Of a stretch of 64,000 nt of DNA, positions 19,601 through 28,258 are shown piece after piece; positions within the stretch are counted from its first letter, which is position 1; every line of letters begins with the position of its first letter. The stretch is from positions 1 to 64,000 of the forward strand of contig CALAJT010000016.1 in the NCBI GenBank assembly GCA_937923145.1, written 5' to 3'. Made by a program: the position numbers and the translations under genes. The notes below the pieces were generated by a model. That model saw nothing but the letters and a program-made list of their open reading frames with translations, did not search any database and had not been told where the DNA came from. This DNA comes from an uncultured Rubritalea sp. (GTDB taxonomy: Bacteria; Verrucomicrobiota; Verrucomicrobiia; Verrucomicrobiales; Akkermansiaceae).

Positions 19601-20298
19601 ACGCGGTTTTTAGACGGCACTGATAGTCTCCTCAGTCCCTCACTCACGCTTGTAATAGGATCTATTGATGCCAAGTCATTCACTAGATCCACTCTTGCTT
19701 TCGTCCCCTGATCACCTACCCAGAATGCGTAGGAGCCACTGTCTAGATTCACTCTCTCCACGTGAATATTAGACACTACACCAGCAGCATCTGTCACTCT
19801 CGCTATATTCTGCCTGAGATTAGCTTGGATTGCTACTGTGGGGTCTGGGTCTAGCCCCGAGACCAACCATTCGACACCTTCATCATCTGACCAATCACGG
19901 ATATTCTCCTGCTGCCCCATGGTGGTAGGGTCTGGAGCTGTGGAAGTAGCTGCGCCAACATCGCCTGTGCGCCATCTCCCTGTCCATCTAGGCTCTAAGA
20001 CGCCATCGGCAACTGGAGTGGCTGGGGCAGTATCTAAAATAGAAGCCTCAGCACTCACAGCCTGATCTGGCCCTAGCTCTTTTTGTAATTTATCTATCGC
20101 TATGTTAAGAGCTAGCCGTGCATTTGCTTCTGCCTGCATACGGTCTAAGCCTACAGAGCTATTACGCGTAGATACTGATGATAATGAGAGCATACCTACT
20201 GCTAGAAGAGATAATAAACTCATAATAAGGAGCACTGAAATCAATGCAAACCCCCTATTTTGAACAGTGTTCTTTGATTTTGAAAGTGTCTTATTCAT
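16666..20298 (-). CDS. Verru_Chthon cassette protein A (pilin-like leader)
   Basis: About 1210 residues. The N-terminus has a prepilin-like leader: basic segment, NRG, then FALISVLLIMSLLSLLAVGM, with likely cleavage between Gly and Phe and no Glu at mature position 5. A helix (DRMQAEANARLALNIAIDKLQKELG) follows, as in the N-terminal region of large type II secretion/pilus minor pilins. The remaining thousand residues include an SVVSEVGGVEESI region, LPMLSLGDFMHANL, and ERGPFLSMNDFINRRL near the end. It matches the Verru_Chthon cassette protein A pattern. ATG 20298 (MNKTL) is preferred; 20304 and 20325 are also in frame. The prepilin peptidase at 41673 could process it. Other cassette members are not seen. 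Confidence 0.85.
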   Translation of the reverse strand: MNKTLSKSKNTVQNRGFALISVLLIMSLLSLLAVGMLSLSSVSTRNSSVGLDRMQAEANARLALNIAIDKLQKELGPDQAVSAEASILDTAPATPVADGVLEPRWTGRWRTGDVGAATSTAPDPTTMGQQENIRDWSDDEGVEWLVSGLDPDPTVAIQANLRQNIARVTDAAGVVSNIHVERVNLDSGSYAFWVGDQGTKARVDLVNDLASIDPITSVSEGLRRLSVPSKNRVTVGTSFLSAANEADLNNSGRLAKVLDNDQLELAYRNIGAAWNVNTTLYDDFSVGTKGVISDVRRGGLRRDLTAAFEDSDQYETFVAGFRKGRIIDGTAATGGAIRGPRWDHLYGYYQQYRPFQELAYNGSSYITQSSGSTYRGIDSLDSGNIPAFHPHGPSTDSWRYEHTGSDYLTFWERDDVSKKDNGRTQLAPIIVGFHWHYGISAKPVGDGKYDFLLHVFPALVMWNPYNVEITNFRPKFEANIANASENKIAVSVVSEVGGVEESIILTDNLIENFIGFNTNDDGIKSDRYRSMGLVESVAFAPGEVRVFGAKVANDEVADGQNIPLGNEYDPTSGLIYTFKPGVSIADANNSEVRVTVNGGQIRGNVFTYILNFEGKAPWIKQNEYNRANHGQIVARKVEFFDGIEAEDEFTLANLKDLYDETNGISIPSKFYHMRGVVRTTIPETEPNSDPLQPDIGHNPTSIFHDFTPIRRVPAANFDMHILTSVFKGVSGDLDIQVVPDLSRVDPLGSGETIHRAYYGPTTKPSSGSVSGLTRFVMKDIPRLPMLSLGDFMHANLAIDAATPFFPVGGSYVSPFVSQGNVVGEITHYNNNFGAGESRNSHRVDVNYLLNETLFDSYFFSGTPSAWREDSHALSQLAGSHSYSSPVDSNGVERFKRGVYDSKGLLHPVDEVFNPSQHTSSNPRLSYLKDADLVDVRDLDKAAGKMMIEGAFNVNSTSVAAWEAVLSGLGGQDMRTWNLASRVSQTVTAAQLVAPFPRFSVPTSVQIGTNSIDPLNHPWGGLRSLNATELNDLAVAIVEEVKERGPFLSMNDFINRRLETGDNGRLGALQAAIDSTSINTTAATQGVAPAYDFNQDGSPDWAVTAGVQSTAAGIPGFLLQNDILRTLAPVLSARSDTFIVRGYGDSRDGDNVKAVAICEAVLQRTPEFVDSTVDPWVALNDASQTSTNKEFGRRFKVVSFRWLSQAEIQAL

Positions 20299-20325
20299 AT
20301 ACATAGTAAATACAGCATTCAGCAA

Positions 20326-20941
20326 TCCAGCAACATTTTGATGATTAACGCTTCTATTCTAAAGAATATAGCGCAAAAAAACATCTCATATAAATTCACA
20401 CACTATGAAGCCTAGGTCAATATTCTCAATTATCAGCTGATTAAAAATTACATTATCGAGAAGCAAATTTTTGTATAGCTAATTTTTATTTTAAGTAATT
20501 TCAGGACAACCCTCCTCACCTAGAGCTGTATGATATGTAATTAGGCTTAGGAATTAGTCTTAGGAATTTGTCACGACAAACAAGCTAGGGAATTTCTTGA
20601 ATAGAATTTATTAGAACCGCAGATTTTCATAGATTAGCTCTGATTTTTCTTAGTCTTTTGGAGCACAAAAAGATCTACTTGGAAGATTTTTGACTATCAG
20701 TAGCAACTTCCAATATTGGGCTGTGTCTTTTAATGACTTTAAGAACGCTTCCCATAGAAATCTGTGTGAAATCAGCCTAATCTGCGGTGACTTTTTTTCT
20801 TAATTGCCCTCCCTAGCTTAATCGCCCTGAGGAATTTGGCTTCGATTTTGGCTTGCACTTAATATATCACCGCTCATCATGGCATTATCCGCCATTATCT
20901 GTCAGTGCGGGAGATTTGATGAGGCGCCACGCTTTACTTAA
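20326..20941. other. Intergenic region with a repeat-like inverted motif, no gene seen
   Basis: About 615 bases without a convincing ORF. They hold two copies, in opposite orientation, of an ACCGCAGATT motif followed by AGATT/TGATTT-like words (20616-20625 and 20779-20788), which resembles dispersed non-coding repeats. T-rich runs occur near 20790-20800. No tRNA or known RNA is seen. Confidence 0.55.
20616..20788. repeat. Inverted pair of ACCGCAGATT motifs
   Basis: ACCGCAGATT at 20616-20625 and its exact reverse complement AATCTGCGGT at 20779-20788 bound a 153-base spacer. Flanking words AGATTAGCTCTGATTT and GAAATC...AATCAGCCTAATC are also related in inverted sense. It may be a degenerate miniature element or dispersed intergenic repeat. 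Confidence 0.5.
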
Positions 20942-21274
20942 TCAAGGTATGACTTCTATCAGGCAGTCCTGATCAAGCAGCTTCCCTGCATCACTAAAGA
21001 AAACGCCCTCCGACTCTAGTAGCTTCCTTTTAATAACGATCTTCTCACCGGATGTCTGCCCTGAGTAGCCTCCTATAGATAGACTCGCAGGGATGACTCT
21101 ATGGCAAGGTATCCTAGGGGCGTAGGGGTTTCGCCGCATTGCATTCCCTATCGCCTGTCCTGAATTACAGCCCACAGAAAGCCCTAAAGTTTTGTAGGTG
21201 ACTATTTTACCACTAGGCACACGGGAAAGTGCCGCGTAGACTTTCTGCTCAAATAGTGTGGGTTCACGCTGCAT
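20942..21274 (-). CDS. MGMT family protein (methylated-DNA-cysteine methyltransferase domain)
   Basis: 110 residues consisting only of the DNA-binding/active-site domain of O6-alkylguanine-DNA alkyltransferases. The acceptor motif is intact: IPCHRVIPASLSIGGYSG. GQAIGNAMRRNP carries the arginine finger helix. The usual N-terminal Ada/Ogt domain is absent. Because the motif has Cys rather than the Trp of alkyltransferase-like proteins (PWHRV), it may be an active suicide repair enzyme, although the short form leaves doubt. It ends a minus-strand cluster after the M48 gene (20 bases upstream). Confidence 0.9.
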   Translation of the reverse strand: MQREPTLFEQKVYAALSRVPSGKIVTYKTLGLSVGCNSGQAIGNAMRRNPYAPRIPCHRVIPASLSIGGYSGQTSGEKIVIKRKLLESEGVFFSDAGKLLDQDCLIEVIP

Positions 21275-21294
21275 AGTCTAAGCACTGAATGGAT

Positions 21295-23268
21295 CTAAAT
21301 CCTCACGAATGGTGGGATACTACAGCCGATGGAATCTGCCACTGCTCTGAGCATTTCTGCCTCGCTGTTTTCTAGAATCCCATCACTCATGACGGCTACT
21401 CCACAGGCATGAATGAGCTGTTTTTTCACTATCGGTGATGCGAGTTCTATTTTCTCTAGTGCTTGGTCGACTTGTTTAAGACCGCATTCTTCTGGTGGTA
21501 GGAGGATGGTGTCGTCACCTAGTTCGTAGCGTAAATATTGGGTTGCTTGCATGTAAGCATGCTGGACGCTTTCTCTACTGTTGGCGCCTATTCCAGCCAT
21601 GGTGGTGAGGAGTACATTTGCCTCATAGCGGACTTTAGAGAGTTTGTTGTATTTGGTTTTCTTATTGCCAGTGCGTTCGTAGTAGCTTGCTAGGTGGCGC
21701 TCTACCATCTTCTGCAGCATGAATTCGAAGATATTTACTGAGCCATCACTCGCTATCATCCAGCGGGTGATCTCTATGAATCTCTCATACTCGGGTGCTG
21801 TTAGATTTCGCAGAGTCGGGATAGATAGATCTATGAGAGCTATCTTCTTAGATGAATGGATACCACCCAAGGTGCCTGACCATTCGTGGGCTAATTTAGC
21901 AGCGTCTGCTCCTGCTAACTTTTCTAGGAATGAGATCTCTCCTTCACGGAGTTCATCATCCTCAGCCAATAGGAGTCCGAAGATTAGTGCCTGAGCATAT
22001 TCACGGTCATGGCATGCATCGATCCAAGCGTCTTGGAGTCCTGCACGGATGCTTTTTCCTACTTCTAAATTCTGCTGGGCTGATTCACCTATAGCGTCCC
22101 ACTTCTCCATCTTGACTGACATTGCGACCTTATCTGTTCCTGCTAGTCCGGCGAGACCAGAGACTGGGTATGCCTTTCCTTTGACGTGGAAATTTCCATC
22201 GAGTTCGTGTGCTACTGGGCGAAGTGTTACTTTATCAAATTTGCCGTCCCATTCTTTTTCGATGATGCTGATGCGTTCATCTAGTGGTGGGTGGGTATCG
22301 AATCCATAGCTGAACATTCCTGCGTCTGAGAAGAACATGTGGCTAGCTTCGCTGGCTCTGGCATTATCTATTTTACCGCCGTATTGTGCACCGCCTATTT
22401 TCTTAAGCGCTCCTGCTATCCCGCTGGGATCACGGGTAAATTCTACTGCGCTAGCATCTGCTAGATATTCTCTCTGACGGGAAATAGCAGCCTGAATCAT
22501 CCTAGCGAAAAATACTCCGATCGAGCCTACTACCATGAGGGCTATTCCCGCAGCTAGCATTGCAATGATTATCCCCCCACCGTTGTTGTCCTTATTATTA
22601 CCCCTGACTCTGACAAAACGTAGAGACTGGAAAAGCATCTGACCGAGCATCGAAAGCATCATGATACCGAATAACCAACCGATGAGACGCATGTTCATCT
22701 TCATATCGCCATTTAAAATGTGGCTAAATTCGTGGGCTATCACTCCCTGAAGTTCTGAGCGATTCAGGTGCTGCACACAGCCACGAGTGACTCCTATCAC
22801 TGCATTGCCTGGCTCTGTTCCAGCTGCAAAGGCATTGATGCCTGGTTCATTATCCATGATCCAGACTTGTGGAGTGGGCACTCCGCTAGCTATGGACATT
22901 TCTTCTACGATATTGATGAGTTTTTTCTCATCTAGATTTCTTGTGTGTGGATCTACTGGTCTGCCGCCTACATCTCTGGCTACTGCCTCACCTCCACCTG
23001 CTAGCTGGAGAGATTTAAATACATTTCCTAACAGAATCACCCCAGTCGTAACACCAGCGATGGTGAGGAATGAACGTGTGTCCCAGAATGAGCCGCCAAA
23101 TTCTCTCAGCTCCCCAGAGTTCGTGTAGACATATCCATTACGCGTCATCAGGTAGATGCCATAGATAGAATATAATGCTATGACGACACCGATGACCGCT
23201 AAGATAAAGTAGATAACTAGCCACTTTGTCTTCTTGCGAGCTTGGTCCTGAGCTTCGTAGAAATTCAT
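21295..23268 (-). CDS. M48 family membrane metalloprotease with C-terminal TerB-like domain
   Basis: 657 residues: two N-terminal membrane spans (about 17-40 and 67-87), the zinc motif HEFSH in GVIAHEFSHILNGDMKMN (about 178-195), more spans (about 200-216 and 232-255), and the family motif REYLADASAVEF. After residue 360 comes a soluble half with acidic helices (RWMIASDGSVNIFEFMLQKM, GVAVMSDGILENSEAEML) that look like TerB-type repeats. The protease half resembles HtpX, which degrades damaged membrane proteins. The lemA-type gene lies just upstream, a common pairing. It could be named HtpX-like, but the C-terminal half is not part of HtpX. Confidence 0.9.
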   Translation of the reverse strand: MNFYEAQDQARKKTKWLVIYFILAVIGVVIALYSIYGIYLMTRNGYVYTNSGELREFGGSFWDTRSFLTIAGVTTGVILLGNVFKSLQLAGGGEAVARDVGGRPVDPHTRNLDEKKLINIVEEMSIASGVPTPQVWIMDNEPGINAFAAGTEPGNAVIGVTRGCVQHLNRSELQGVIAHEFSHILNGDMKMNMRLIGWLFGIMMLSMLGQMLFQSLRFVRVRGNNKDNNGGGIIIAMLAAGIALMVVGSIGVFFARMIQAAISRQREYLADASAVEFTRDPSGIAGALKKIGGAQYGGKIDNARASEASHMFFSDAGMFSYGFDTHPPLDERISIIEKEWDGKFDKVTLRPVAHELDGNFHVKGKAYPVSGLAGLAGTDKVAMSVKMEKWDAIGESAQQNLEVGKSIRAGLQDAWIDACHDREYAQALIFGLLLAEDDELREGEISFLEKLAGADAAKLAHEWSGTLGGIHSSKKIALIDLSIPTLRNLTAPEYERFIEITRWMIASDGSVNIFEFMLQKMVERHLASYYERTGNKKTKYNKLSKVRYEANVLLTTMAGIGANSRESVQHAYMQATQYLRYELGDDTILLPPEECGLKQVDQALEKIELASPIVKKQLIHACGVAVMSDGILENSEAEMLRAVADSIGCSIPPFVRI

Positions 23269-23284
23269 ATTTTTAAAAGTAGTT

Positions 23285-23346
23285 AGTAGAGAGTAGATAG
23301 TAGACAGCAGAACCTTTCCTACTCACTACTTTACTACTCTCCTACT
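23285..23346. repeat. Imperfect inverted repeat between lemA-type and M48 genes
   Basis: AGTAGAGAGTAG (23285-23296) faces CTACTCTCCTACT (23334-23346), which pairs with one bulged base. The 37-base loop is also rich in TAGTAG words. It sits in the 82-base gap of the lemA/M48 operon and could form an intercistronic hairpin that sets relative expression or RNA stability. Confidence 0.5.
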
Positions 23347-23350
23347 TCCT

Positions 23351-23932
23351 TTAGAACGACACCTTAACACTCTCGCGTTCGGCATCTGTAGATACTTCAA
23401 AGAGGACTGCTTGCTTAAAGTTGAATGTGTTGGCAAAAATACTGGATGGAAACATCTCGCATTTGTCATTATACATAGTCACTGCGTCATTGTAAGCCTG
23501 TCTTGAGAAGCTTACTTTATTCTCAGTAGTGGTGAGTTCTTCGCTGAGTTGCATCATATTCTGATTAGATTTCAGATCAGGATATCCCTCAGAGAGGCCT
23601 ATGAAGCTTCCCATGCTAGAACCTAGGCTAGTCTCTGCCGCAGCGAGTGCACCCATGGAGACATTGTCTTCTGGTGACACGGATTTACGTGCGCTTTCAG
23701 CATTGTTACGCGCCTGAATGACGTTCTCTAGAGTCTCGCTCTCGTGCTTCATGTATGCCTTGGCTGTCTCGATCAGGTTTGGGATTAGATCGTGTCTACG
23801 CTTTAGCTGCACATCGATTTGCGCAAAGGCGTTCTTGTATCTGTTCCTCATTTTCACGAGACCATTATACATTCCCATTAGCCAGAATACGGTGAGCACG
23901 GCTACTACTATTAATACTATTGTTATCCACAT
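23351..23932 (-). CDS. lemA: LemA family protein
   Basis: 193 residues. One N-terminal membrane anchor (ITIVLIVVAVLTVFWLMGMYN) precedes the LemA helical domain: LVKMRNRYKNAFAQIDVQLKRRHDLIPNLIETAKAY, then helices with YNDAVTMYNDKCEMFPSSIF and the tail FNFKQAVLFEVSTDAERE. The function is not established; it often accompanies M48/HtpX proteases, as here. Co-transcription with the M48 gene 82 bases downstream is likely. Confidence 0.93.
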   Translation of the reverse strand: MWITIVLIVVAVLTVFWLMGMYNGLVKMRNRYKNAFAQIDVQLKRRHDLIPNLIETAKAYMKHESETLENVIQARNNAESARKSVSPEDNVSMGALAAAETSLGSSMGSFIGLSEGYPDLKSNQNMMQLSEELTTTENKVSFSRQAYNDAVTMYNDKCEMFPSSIFANTFNFKQAVLFEVSTDAERESVKVSF

Positions 23933-24032
23933 AATTTTTGTTTGGTTATTCTTTGAGTAGACTCTGAACGCTGATTTGTAAAATTTCCATTATAAAACTC
24001 CACTATTTCTGTAACGACACCATAATCACTTC

Positions 24033-24470
24033 ATGAAGCACACTATCATCGCTGCCGGAAAACCTGCGCTTAGCTATTGTAAGGACGGAGTAGCTGAATA
24101 TCTAAAGCGGCTCAAGCGCTATGGAAACTATGAACTCAAGCATATTAAGGATGGAAGCTCAGTGCAGGTTTCCCAGCGTCATCGCGAGCAGAGTCAGGGA
24201 ACGATAAGAATAGTGCTAGATGAGCGAGGTGAGCAACTCACCACAGATCAGCTGCTTAAAAGAATTAATGCATGGGAAATGCGTGGGGAGAAGCGAGCTA
24301 CTTATCACATCGGAGCATCAGATGGGCACACTGAAGATCTGCGAAAGGAAGCAGATCTGGTCTGGGCACTAAGCCCACTAACACTCCAGCATGAGCTAGC
24401 TTTGGTAGTACTGTTAGAGCAGCTCTACCGCATCGCTACGATTCAAAAAGGTGAACCGTATCACCGTTAG
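24033..24470 (+). CDS. rlmH: 23S rRNA (pseudouridine-1915-N3)-methyltransferase RlmH
   Basis: 145 residues, a SPOUT methyltransferase that methylates pseudouridine 1915 of helix 69 of 23S rRNA using S-adenosylmethionine. Seen: YLKRLKRYGNYELKHIKDG, the AdoMet knot region VLDERGEQLTTDQL and YHIGASDGHTEDLRKEADL, and the terminal signature LLEQLYRIATIQKGEPYHR. Typical RlmH is about 155 residues. Divergent from lemA and apparently monocistronic or leading into the small exported protein 45 bases downstream. Confidence 0.95.
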   Translation: MKHTIIAAGKPALSYCKDGVAEYLKRLKRYGNYELKHIKDGSSVQVSQRHREQSQGTIRIVLDERGEQLTTDQLLKRINAWEMRGEKRATYHIGASDGHTEDLRKEADLVWALSPLTLQHELALVVLLEQLYRIATIQKGEPYHR

Positions 24471-24515
24471 GCACAATAGATTGAACATTTCTGAATGTAG
24501 TATGTCTAAGACCGC

Positions 24516-24953
24516 ATGCGGCGTATTCTTACCTACATCCTCACATTTCTCATCAGCTCTGCAATCGTTTCTCAAGCAGGAAAGCTAGATGACTTAACTA
24601 AACTGCGTTCGGAGGTATCTCTCGCTTTAGATAGTCTCAAAGTGTCCGGCTTAGGGCATGCGCATCCTAAGATTAAAGAGATGCAAAAAGTGCTGGGAAC
24701 ACTTGAACTACAAATTGAGAACACTAAAGAACTGCAACAAGAAATCATTATACTAATAGAAGGAACCAAATCAAAATATTTGGCAGGACACGCTAGATAC
24801 GAAAAATCAGACATTGCACTTACCGAGCTACTAGAAGCAGGCTGGAAAATCGAAAAAATAATCTCTGCAGGCACGACTAAAGAATTACCTGAAATCCAAG
24901 AAGAGGCAGATCTTCTCAAAGCCGCTTATGTGTGGCTTAGTTTCGAAGGTTGA
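24516..24953 (+). CDS. Small exported protein of unknown function
   Basis: 145 residues: signal peptide (MRRILTYILTFLISSAIVSQA), then an almost wholly helical, Leu/Lys/Glu-rich mature part (LTKLRSEVSLALDSLKVSG, KEMQKVLGTLELQIENTKEL, IALTELLEAGWKIEKII) that could form a coiled coil or helical hairpin in the periplasm. No family recognised. It converges with the nuclease-fold gene, stop to stop with three bases between. Confidence 0.7.
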   Translation: MRRILTYILTFLISSAIVSQAGKLDDLTKLRSEVSLALDSLKVSGLGHAHPKIKEMQKVLGTLELQIENTKELQQEIIILIEGTKSKYLAGHARYEKSDIALTELLEAGWKIEKIISAGTTKELPEIQEEADLLKAAYVWLSFEG

Positions 24954-24956
24954 AAA

Positions 24957-25733
24957 TCATTCAGTCCACTGAATAGTAGTCACAATTACATTATGGTCTG
25001 ATGCGACAGTCCCCTCTTTATGTAGAGTTAGTATCTCTGCAGAATGAACTTTTAGGCTCGGTGATGTTAAGATATAGTCAATCCTACGATTTCCTTTCTT
25101 GCTCACCTTCCAGCTATTGTATGTGCTACTATTTTCGAGATCATGATCATTGATGGTGTAGCTATCTCGTAATATTTTCTTATCAGCTAGCAATATTTTA
25201 AGTGGCTTGCTTCCTGGCTTGCAGTTTAGATCACCCATTAGGACTACAGGGTCATCTTTGTGTTCTCTTTCACCTATTTGTTTCAGAAGAAACACCGCAG
25301 ACATTCTTCTAGATTTCCATGACATGTGATCTAGGTGAGCATTATAGATATAGATACCCTTGCCGTTTTTATCGACTAATCTTATCCATGTGCACATCCT
25401 AGGGATTCTGTTTCCCCATGATGTTGAGCCTGGCACTTCTGGTGTTTCAGAGAGCCATAGATTTCCATGGTCAGTTTTCTTCCACTGTTCATCCTTATAG
25501 AAAATAGGGATGTGTTCACCAGTTTCATGACCATCATCACGACCCACTCCCACGTAGGAATAGTCGACCATCGTCTTCTTTAAATCTGCTAATTGCTCAG
25601 GGAGAACTTCTTGGAAGCCGACTATACTGGGGGTGACTATAGCCTCAGCCATGATCGGCAGTCTATTCGCCCAATATCTACTTTTTCTAAATCCTCCACT
25701 AGCATAGCGGATGTTGTAGCTCATTATCTTCAT
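24957..25733 (-). CDS. Endonuclease/exonuclease/phosphatase family protein
   Basis: 258 residues of the DNase I-like fold. Motifs in order: MSYNIRYASGG, GFQEVLPEQL (metal-binding Glu), YNAHLDHMSWKSR (catalytic His), LMGDLNCKPGSKPL (Asp/Asn pair), RRIDYILTSPSLKV and ASDHNVIVTT (Asp-His). No signal peptide is seen. Members cleave phosphodiester or phosphate-ester bonds in DNA, inositol phosphates or lipids; substrate not determinable. Start overlaps the stop of the lactonase gene by four bases (ATGA), so the two are translationally coupled. Confidence 0.9.
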   Translation of the reverse strand: MKIMSYNIRYASGGFRKSRYWANRLPIMAEAIVTPSIVGFQEVLPEQLADLKKTMVDYSYVGVGRDDGHETGEHIPIFYKDEQWKKTDHGNLWLSETPEVPGSTSWGNRIPRMCTWIRLVDKNGKGIYIYNAHLDHMSWKSRRMSAVFLLKQIGEREHKDDPVVLMGDLNCKPGSKPLKILLADKKILRDSYTINDHDLENSSTYNSWKVSKKGNRRIDYILTSPSLKVHSAEILTLHKEGTVASDHNVIVTTIQWTE

Positions 25734-26860
25734 TGAGCTTTTTTTTTGTCTTCTCTAGCGCCTGGAAATAAAATCCACATAGGGCGCTTTAGGTTTACTG
25801 ACACATCTGTTTTAGTAAGCTTCCCTGTAGCCGCATCACGCTTATGAACGATAACTTTGTCAGCTCTTTGACCTGCAATAAGCATCCATTTTCCAGTAGG
25901 AGAAATACCAAAGTGTCTCGGAATCCATACACCGGCTGGGTGCTCTTGGATGATTTCTAGAGTTGTTGCGTTTAACACTGAGATCGTATCTCTGCCTTTT
26001 TCTTTTAGATCCCTGCAGGCTGCGTAGATGAACTTACCGTCTGCTGAGAGTTGGATTTCTGAGCAGGTTATACCCTCTTCGAATTTAGCCATCACAGGCA
26101 TAGTCTCCTCTAATTTTAGACCTCCTGTCTCTTCATCTCTAGCGAACTGTGTGACGGTTACGGTGAGTTCATTTAGCACGTATAGCTTATCGCCCGCTGG
26201 TGAGAAATCCATGTGTCTAGCGCCTCCACCCGCTTGGGTCTTGGCTGAGCCCGCTGGTGTGAGTGAGCCAGTTTTTTCATCGAATTTGTAGATGACTACC
26301 TGATCCATTCCTAAGTCAGCTACATAGACAAATTTATTATCTAACGATGCGTAAATCGAGTGAGCGTAAGGCTTAGTCTGACGCTGTGGATGAATACTAG
26401 ATCCTACATGCTTATGATGACTTGTTACTTCCGAAATAGTCCCTGGCTTGCTTTCATTCTGAAGTGAGTAGCTCGAAACACTACCGCCAGAGTAATTTGC
26501 TACTAATAAATTGTTAGAGCCTTTATCTAGCGATATATGGCATGGCCCTACTCCCATCGAGCTTTGCTTGTTGATCGGGGTAAGGGAGTTATCATCCTTA
26601 CGAACGAACGATGCGACGAAGCCATGTTTCTCTCCTTTATTCTTACCTACAGCGAAGAGAATTTTCTTATCATGCGAAATAGTCAGTGAACTTGGAGAAT
26701 TTGTCGTAGCCACATTTTTCAAGTCGCTAAGTTGGCCAGTTTCCTCATCTAGATGGACTAGGAAGATTCCTTGATCCGATCCAGTCCCTAGATAAACAGG
26801 GGTTTTTTCAGCCAATACGTGCAAAGTCATGACACTAGATAGAAGAATTGTTTTCAGCAT
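25730..26860 (-). CDS. Exported lactonase-family seven-bladed beta-propeller protein
   Basis: 376 residues: signal peptide (MLKTILLSSVMTLHVLA), then repeated propeller blades of the 6-phosphogluconolactonase/YbhE type (YLGTGSDQGIFLVHLDEETG, PSSLTISHDKKILFAVG, YAHSIYASLDNKFVYVADLG, GARHMDFSPAGDKLYVLNEL, PRHFGISPTGKWMLIAGQ). Because it is exported it is unlikely to serve the cytosolic pentose phosphate pathway; a periplasmic sugar-lactone hydrolase is a better guess (inference). Confidence 0.88.
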   Translation of the reverse strand: MLKTILLSSVMTLHVLAEKTPVYLGTGSDQGIFLVHLDEETGQLSDLKNVATTNSPSSLTISHDKKILFAVGKNKGEKHGFVASFVRKDDNSLTPINKQSSMGVGPCHISLDKGSNNLLVANYSGGSVSSYSLQNESKPGTISEVTSHHKHVGSSIHPQRQTKPYAHSIYASLDNKFVYVADLGMDQVVIYKFDEKTGSLTPAGSAKTQAGGGARHMDFSPAGDKLYVLNELTVTVTQFARDEETGGLKLEETMPVMAKFEEGITCSEIQLSADGKFIYAACRDLKEKGRDTISVLNATTLEIIQEHPAGVWIPRHFGISPTGKWMLIAGQRADKVIVHKRDAATGKLTKTDVSVNLKRPMWILFPGAREDKKKAQ

Positions 26861-26957
26861 GCTCTATAGATGCCACAGATCTAAAGACAGTCCAGTAACA
26901 AAAATTCCTTACTTCTCCCTTTCATCCCACTGCCAATACGCTATAGAAAGTCCTGTT

Positions 26958-28232
26958 ATGAAAAGAGAAACGATATGCCTACATGGCGGCCAGCAGCCAG
27001 ATCCTACTACGAACTCAAGGGCAGTCCCTGTCTATAGAACTGCTTCTTATGTATTCGACTCTACTGAACACGCCGCAAATCTCTTCGCTCTAAAAGAACT
27101 AGGCAACATCTACACACGCCTCATGAACCCGACTACTGACGTGTTAGAGAAACGTGTAGCTCTGCTCGAAGGCGCTCATGAACTCGGCGGACTCGCTGTA
27201 GCATCTGGCACATCTGCTATCTTCTACGCTATCATCAACCTCGCTCAAGCAGGTGATAACATCATCTCATCTACTAATCTCTACGGCGGTACTTACACTC
27301 AGTTTAATGACATCCTCCCAGCACTCGGAATCACAGTGAAGTTCGTAAATGTCAACGATCCGGCTGCTATTGCAGCGGCTATCGATGACAAAACACGAGC
27401 TGTCTTCACAGAAACTATTTCTAACCCTGCTTCTGAGGTAATGGATCTCGAAGCAATCGCAGACGTTGCTCACGAGCATGGACTTCCACTCATCGTCGAC
27501 TCCACATTTTCTACACCACACCTCTGCCGCCCTATCGAGCACGGTGCAGATGTGGTCGTACATTCACTGACTAAATGGCTCGGCGGTCACGGCACTGCGA
27601 TCGGTGGAATTGTCATCGACTCTGGTAAATTTAACTGGAAAGCAGGCAAGCATCCACTCTTTGATAAACCAGATAATTCCTATCACGGATTACGCTGGGG
27701 ACATGATCTGCCTGAGGCACTTGCTCCACTAGCCTACATCTTACGCATGAGAACAGTGCCGCTCAGAAACCTCGGCGCATGTATCTCTCCAGATAACTCA
27801 TGGCATGCGCTCCAGGGCATAGAGACACTCCACCTACGCATGGACCGTCACTGTGAAAATGCTCTAACAGTAGCTAAGCACCTCAAGGCTCACCCAGCAG
27901 TAGAATGGGTAAAGTTCCCTGGACTTGAAGACGACTCAGAATACGAGCGTAACCAAAAATACCAATCAGGTAAAGGTGGCTCAGTAGTCACCTTCGAAAT
28001 CAAGGGCGGAGAAGTAGCTGGCAAGAAATTCATAGAATCCCTGCAACTCTTCTCTCACCTAGCTAATGTGGGCGATGCCAAATCACTAGCCATCCACCCA
28101 GCCTCTACTACCCACTCACAGCTAAACCCAGAACAACAAGCATCTGGCGGAATCACCGCTGGGCTCATCCGCCTATCAGTAGGTATCGAACACATCGATG
28201 ATATCTTAGCTGACCTAGATTCATCACTCTAA
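26958..28232 (+). CDS. O-acetylhomoserine aminocarboxypropyltransferase/cysteine synthase (PLP enzyme)
   Basis: 424 residues from ATG 26958 ([15 protein letters not shown]), preceded by AGAAAG; the frame is open upstream to 26829, but that part overlaps the divergent lactonase gene. Cys/Met-metabolism PLP family: [47 protein letters not shown] region, and [15 protein letters not shown] with the PLP lysine. The insert with [22 protein letters not shown] and the length fit O-acetylhomoserine sulfhydrylase (MetY-type), which makes homocysteine from O-acetylhomoserine and sulfide. The DAHP synthase gene follows after 26 bases and could be in the same transcript. Confidence 0.92.
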   Translation: MKRETICLHGGQQPDPTTNSRAVPVYRTASYVFDSTEHAANLFALKELGNIYTRLMNPTTDVLEKRVALLEGAHELGGLAVASGTSAIFYAIINLAQAGDNIISSTNLYGGTYTQFNDILPALGITVKFVNVNDPAAIAAAIDDKTRAVFTETISNPASEVMDLEAIADVAHEHGLPLIVDSTFSTPHLCRPIEHGADVVVHSLTKWLGGHGTAIGGIVIDSGKFNWKAGKHPLFDKPDNSYHGLRWGHDLPEALAPLAYILRMRTVPLRNLGACISPDNSWHALQGIETLHLRMDRHCENALTVAKHLKAHPAVEWVKFPGLEDDSEYERNQKYQSGKGGSVVTFEIKGGEVAGKKFIESLQLFSHLANVGDAKSLAIHPASTTHSQLNPEQQASGGITAGLIRLSVGIEHIDDILADLDSSL

Positions 28233-28258
28233 CAATACACTCTAACAATACTAAAATC

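Noticed and set aside
20942..21274. Alkyltransferase-like (ATL) protein
   Set aside because: ATL proteins have Trp or Ala in place of the acceptor Cys; here the motif is PCHRV.
23269..23350. tRNA or small RNA gene in the lemA/M48 gap
   Set aside because: The inverted arms are simple TAGTAG-type repeats with no tRNA arms or known RNA motif.
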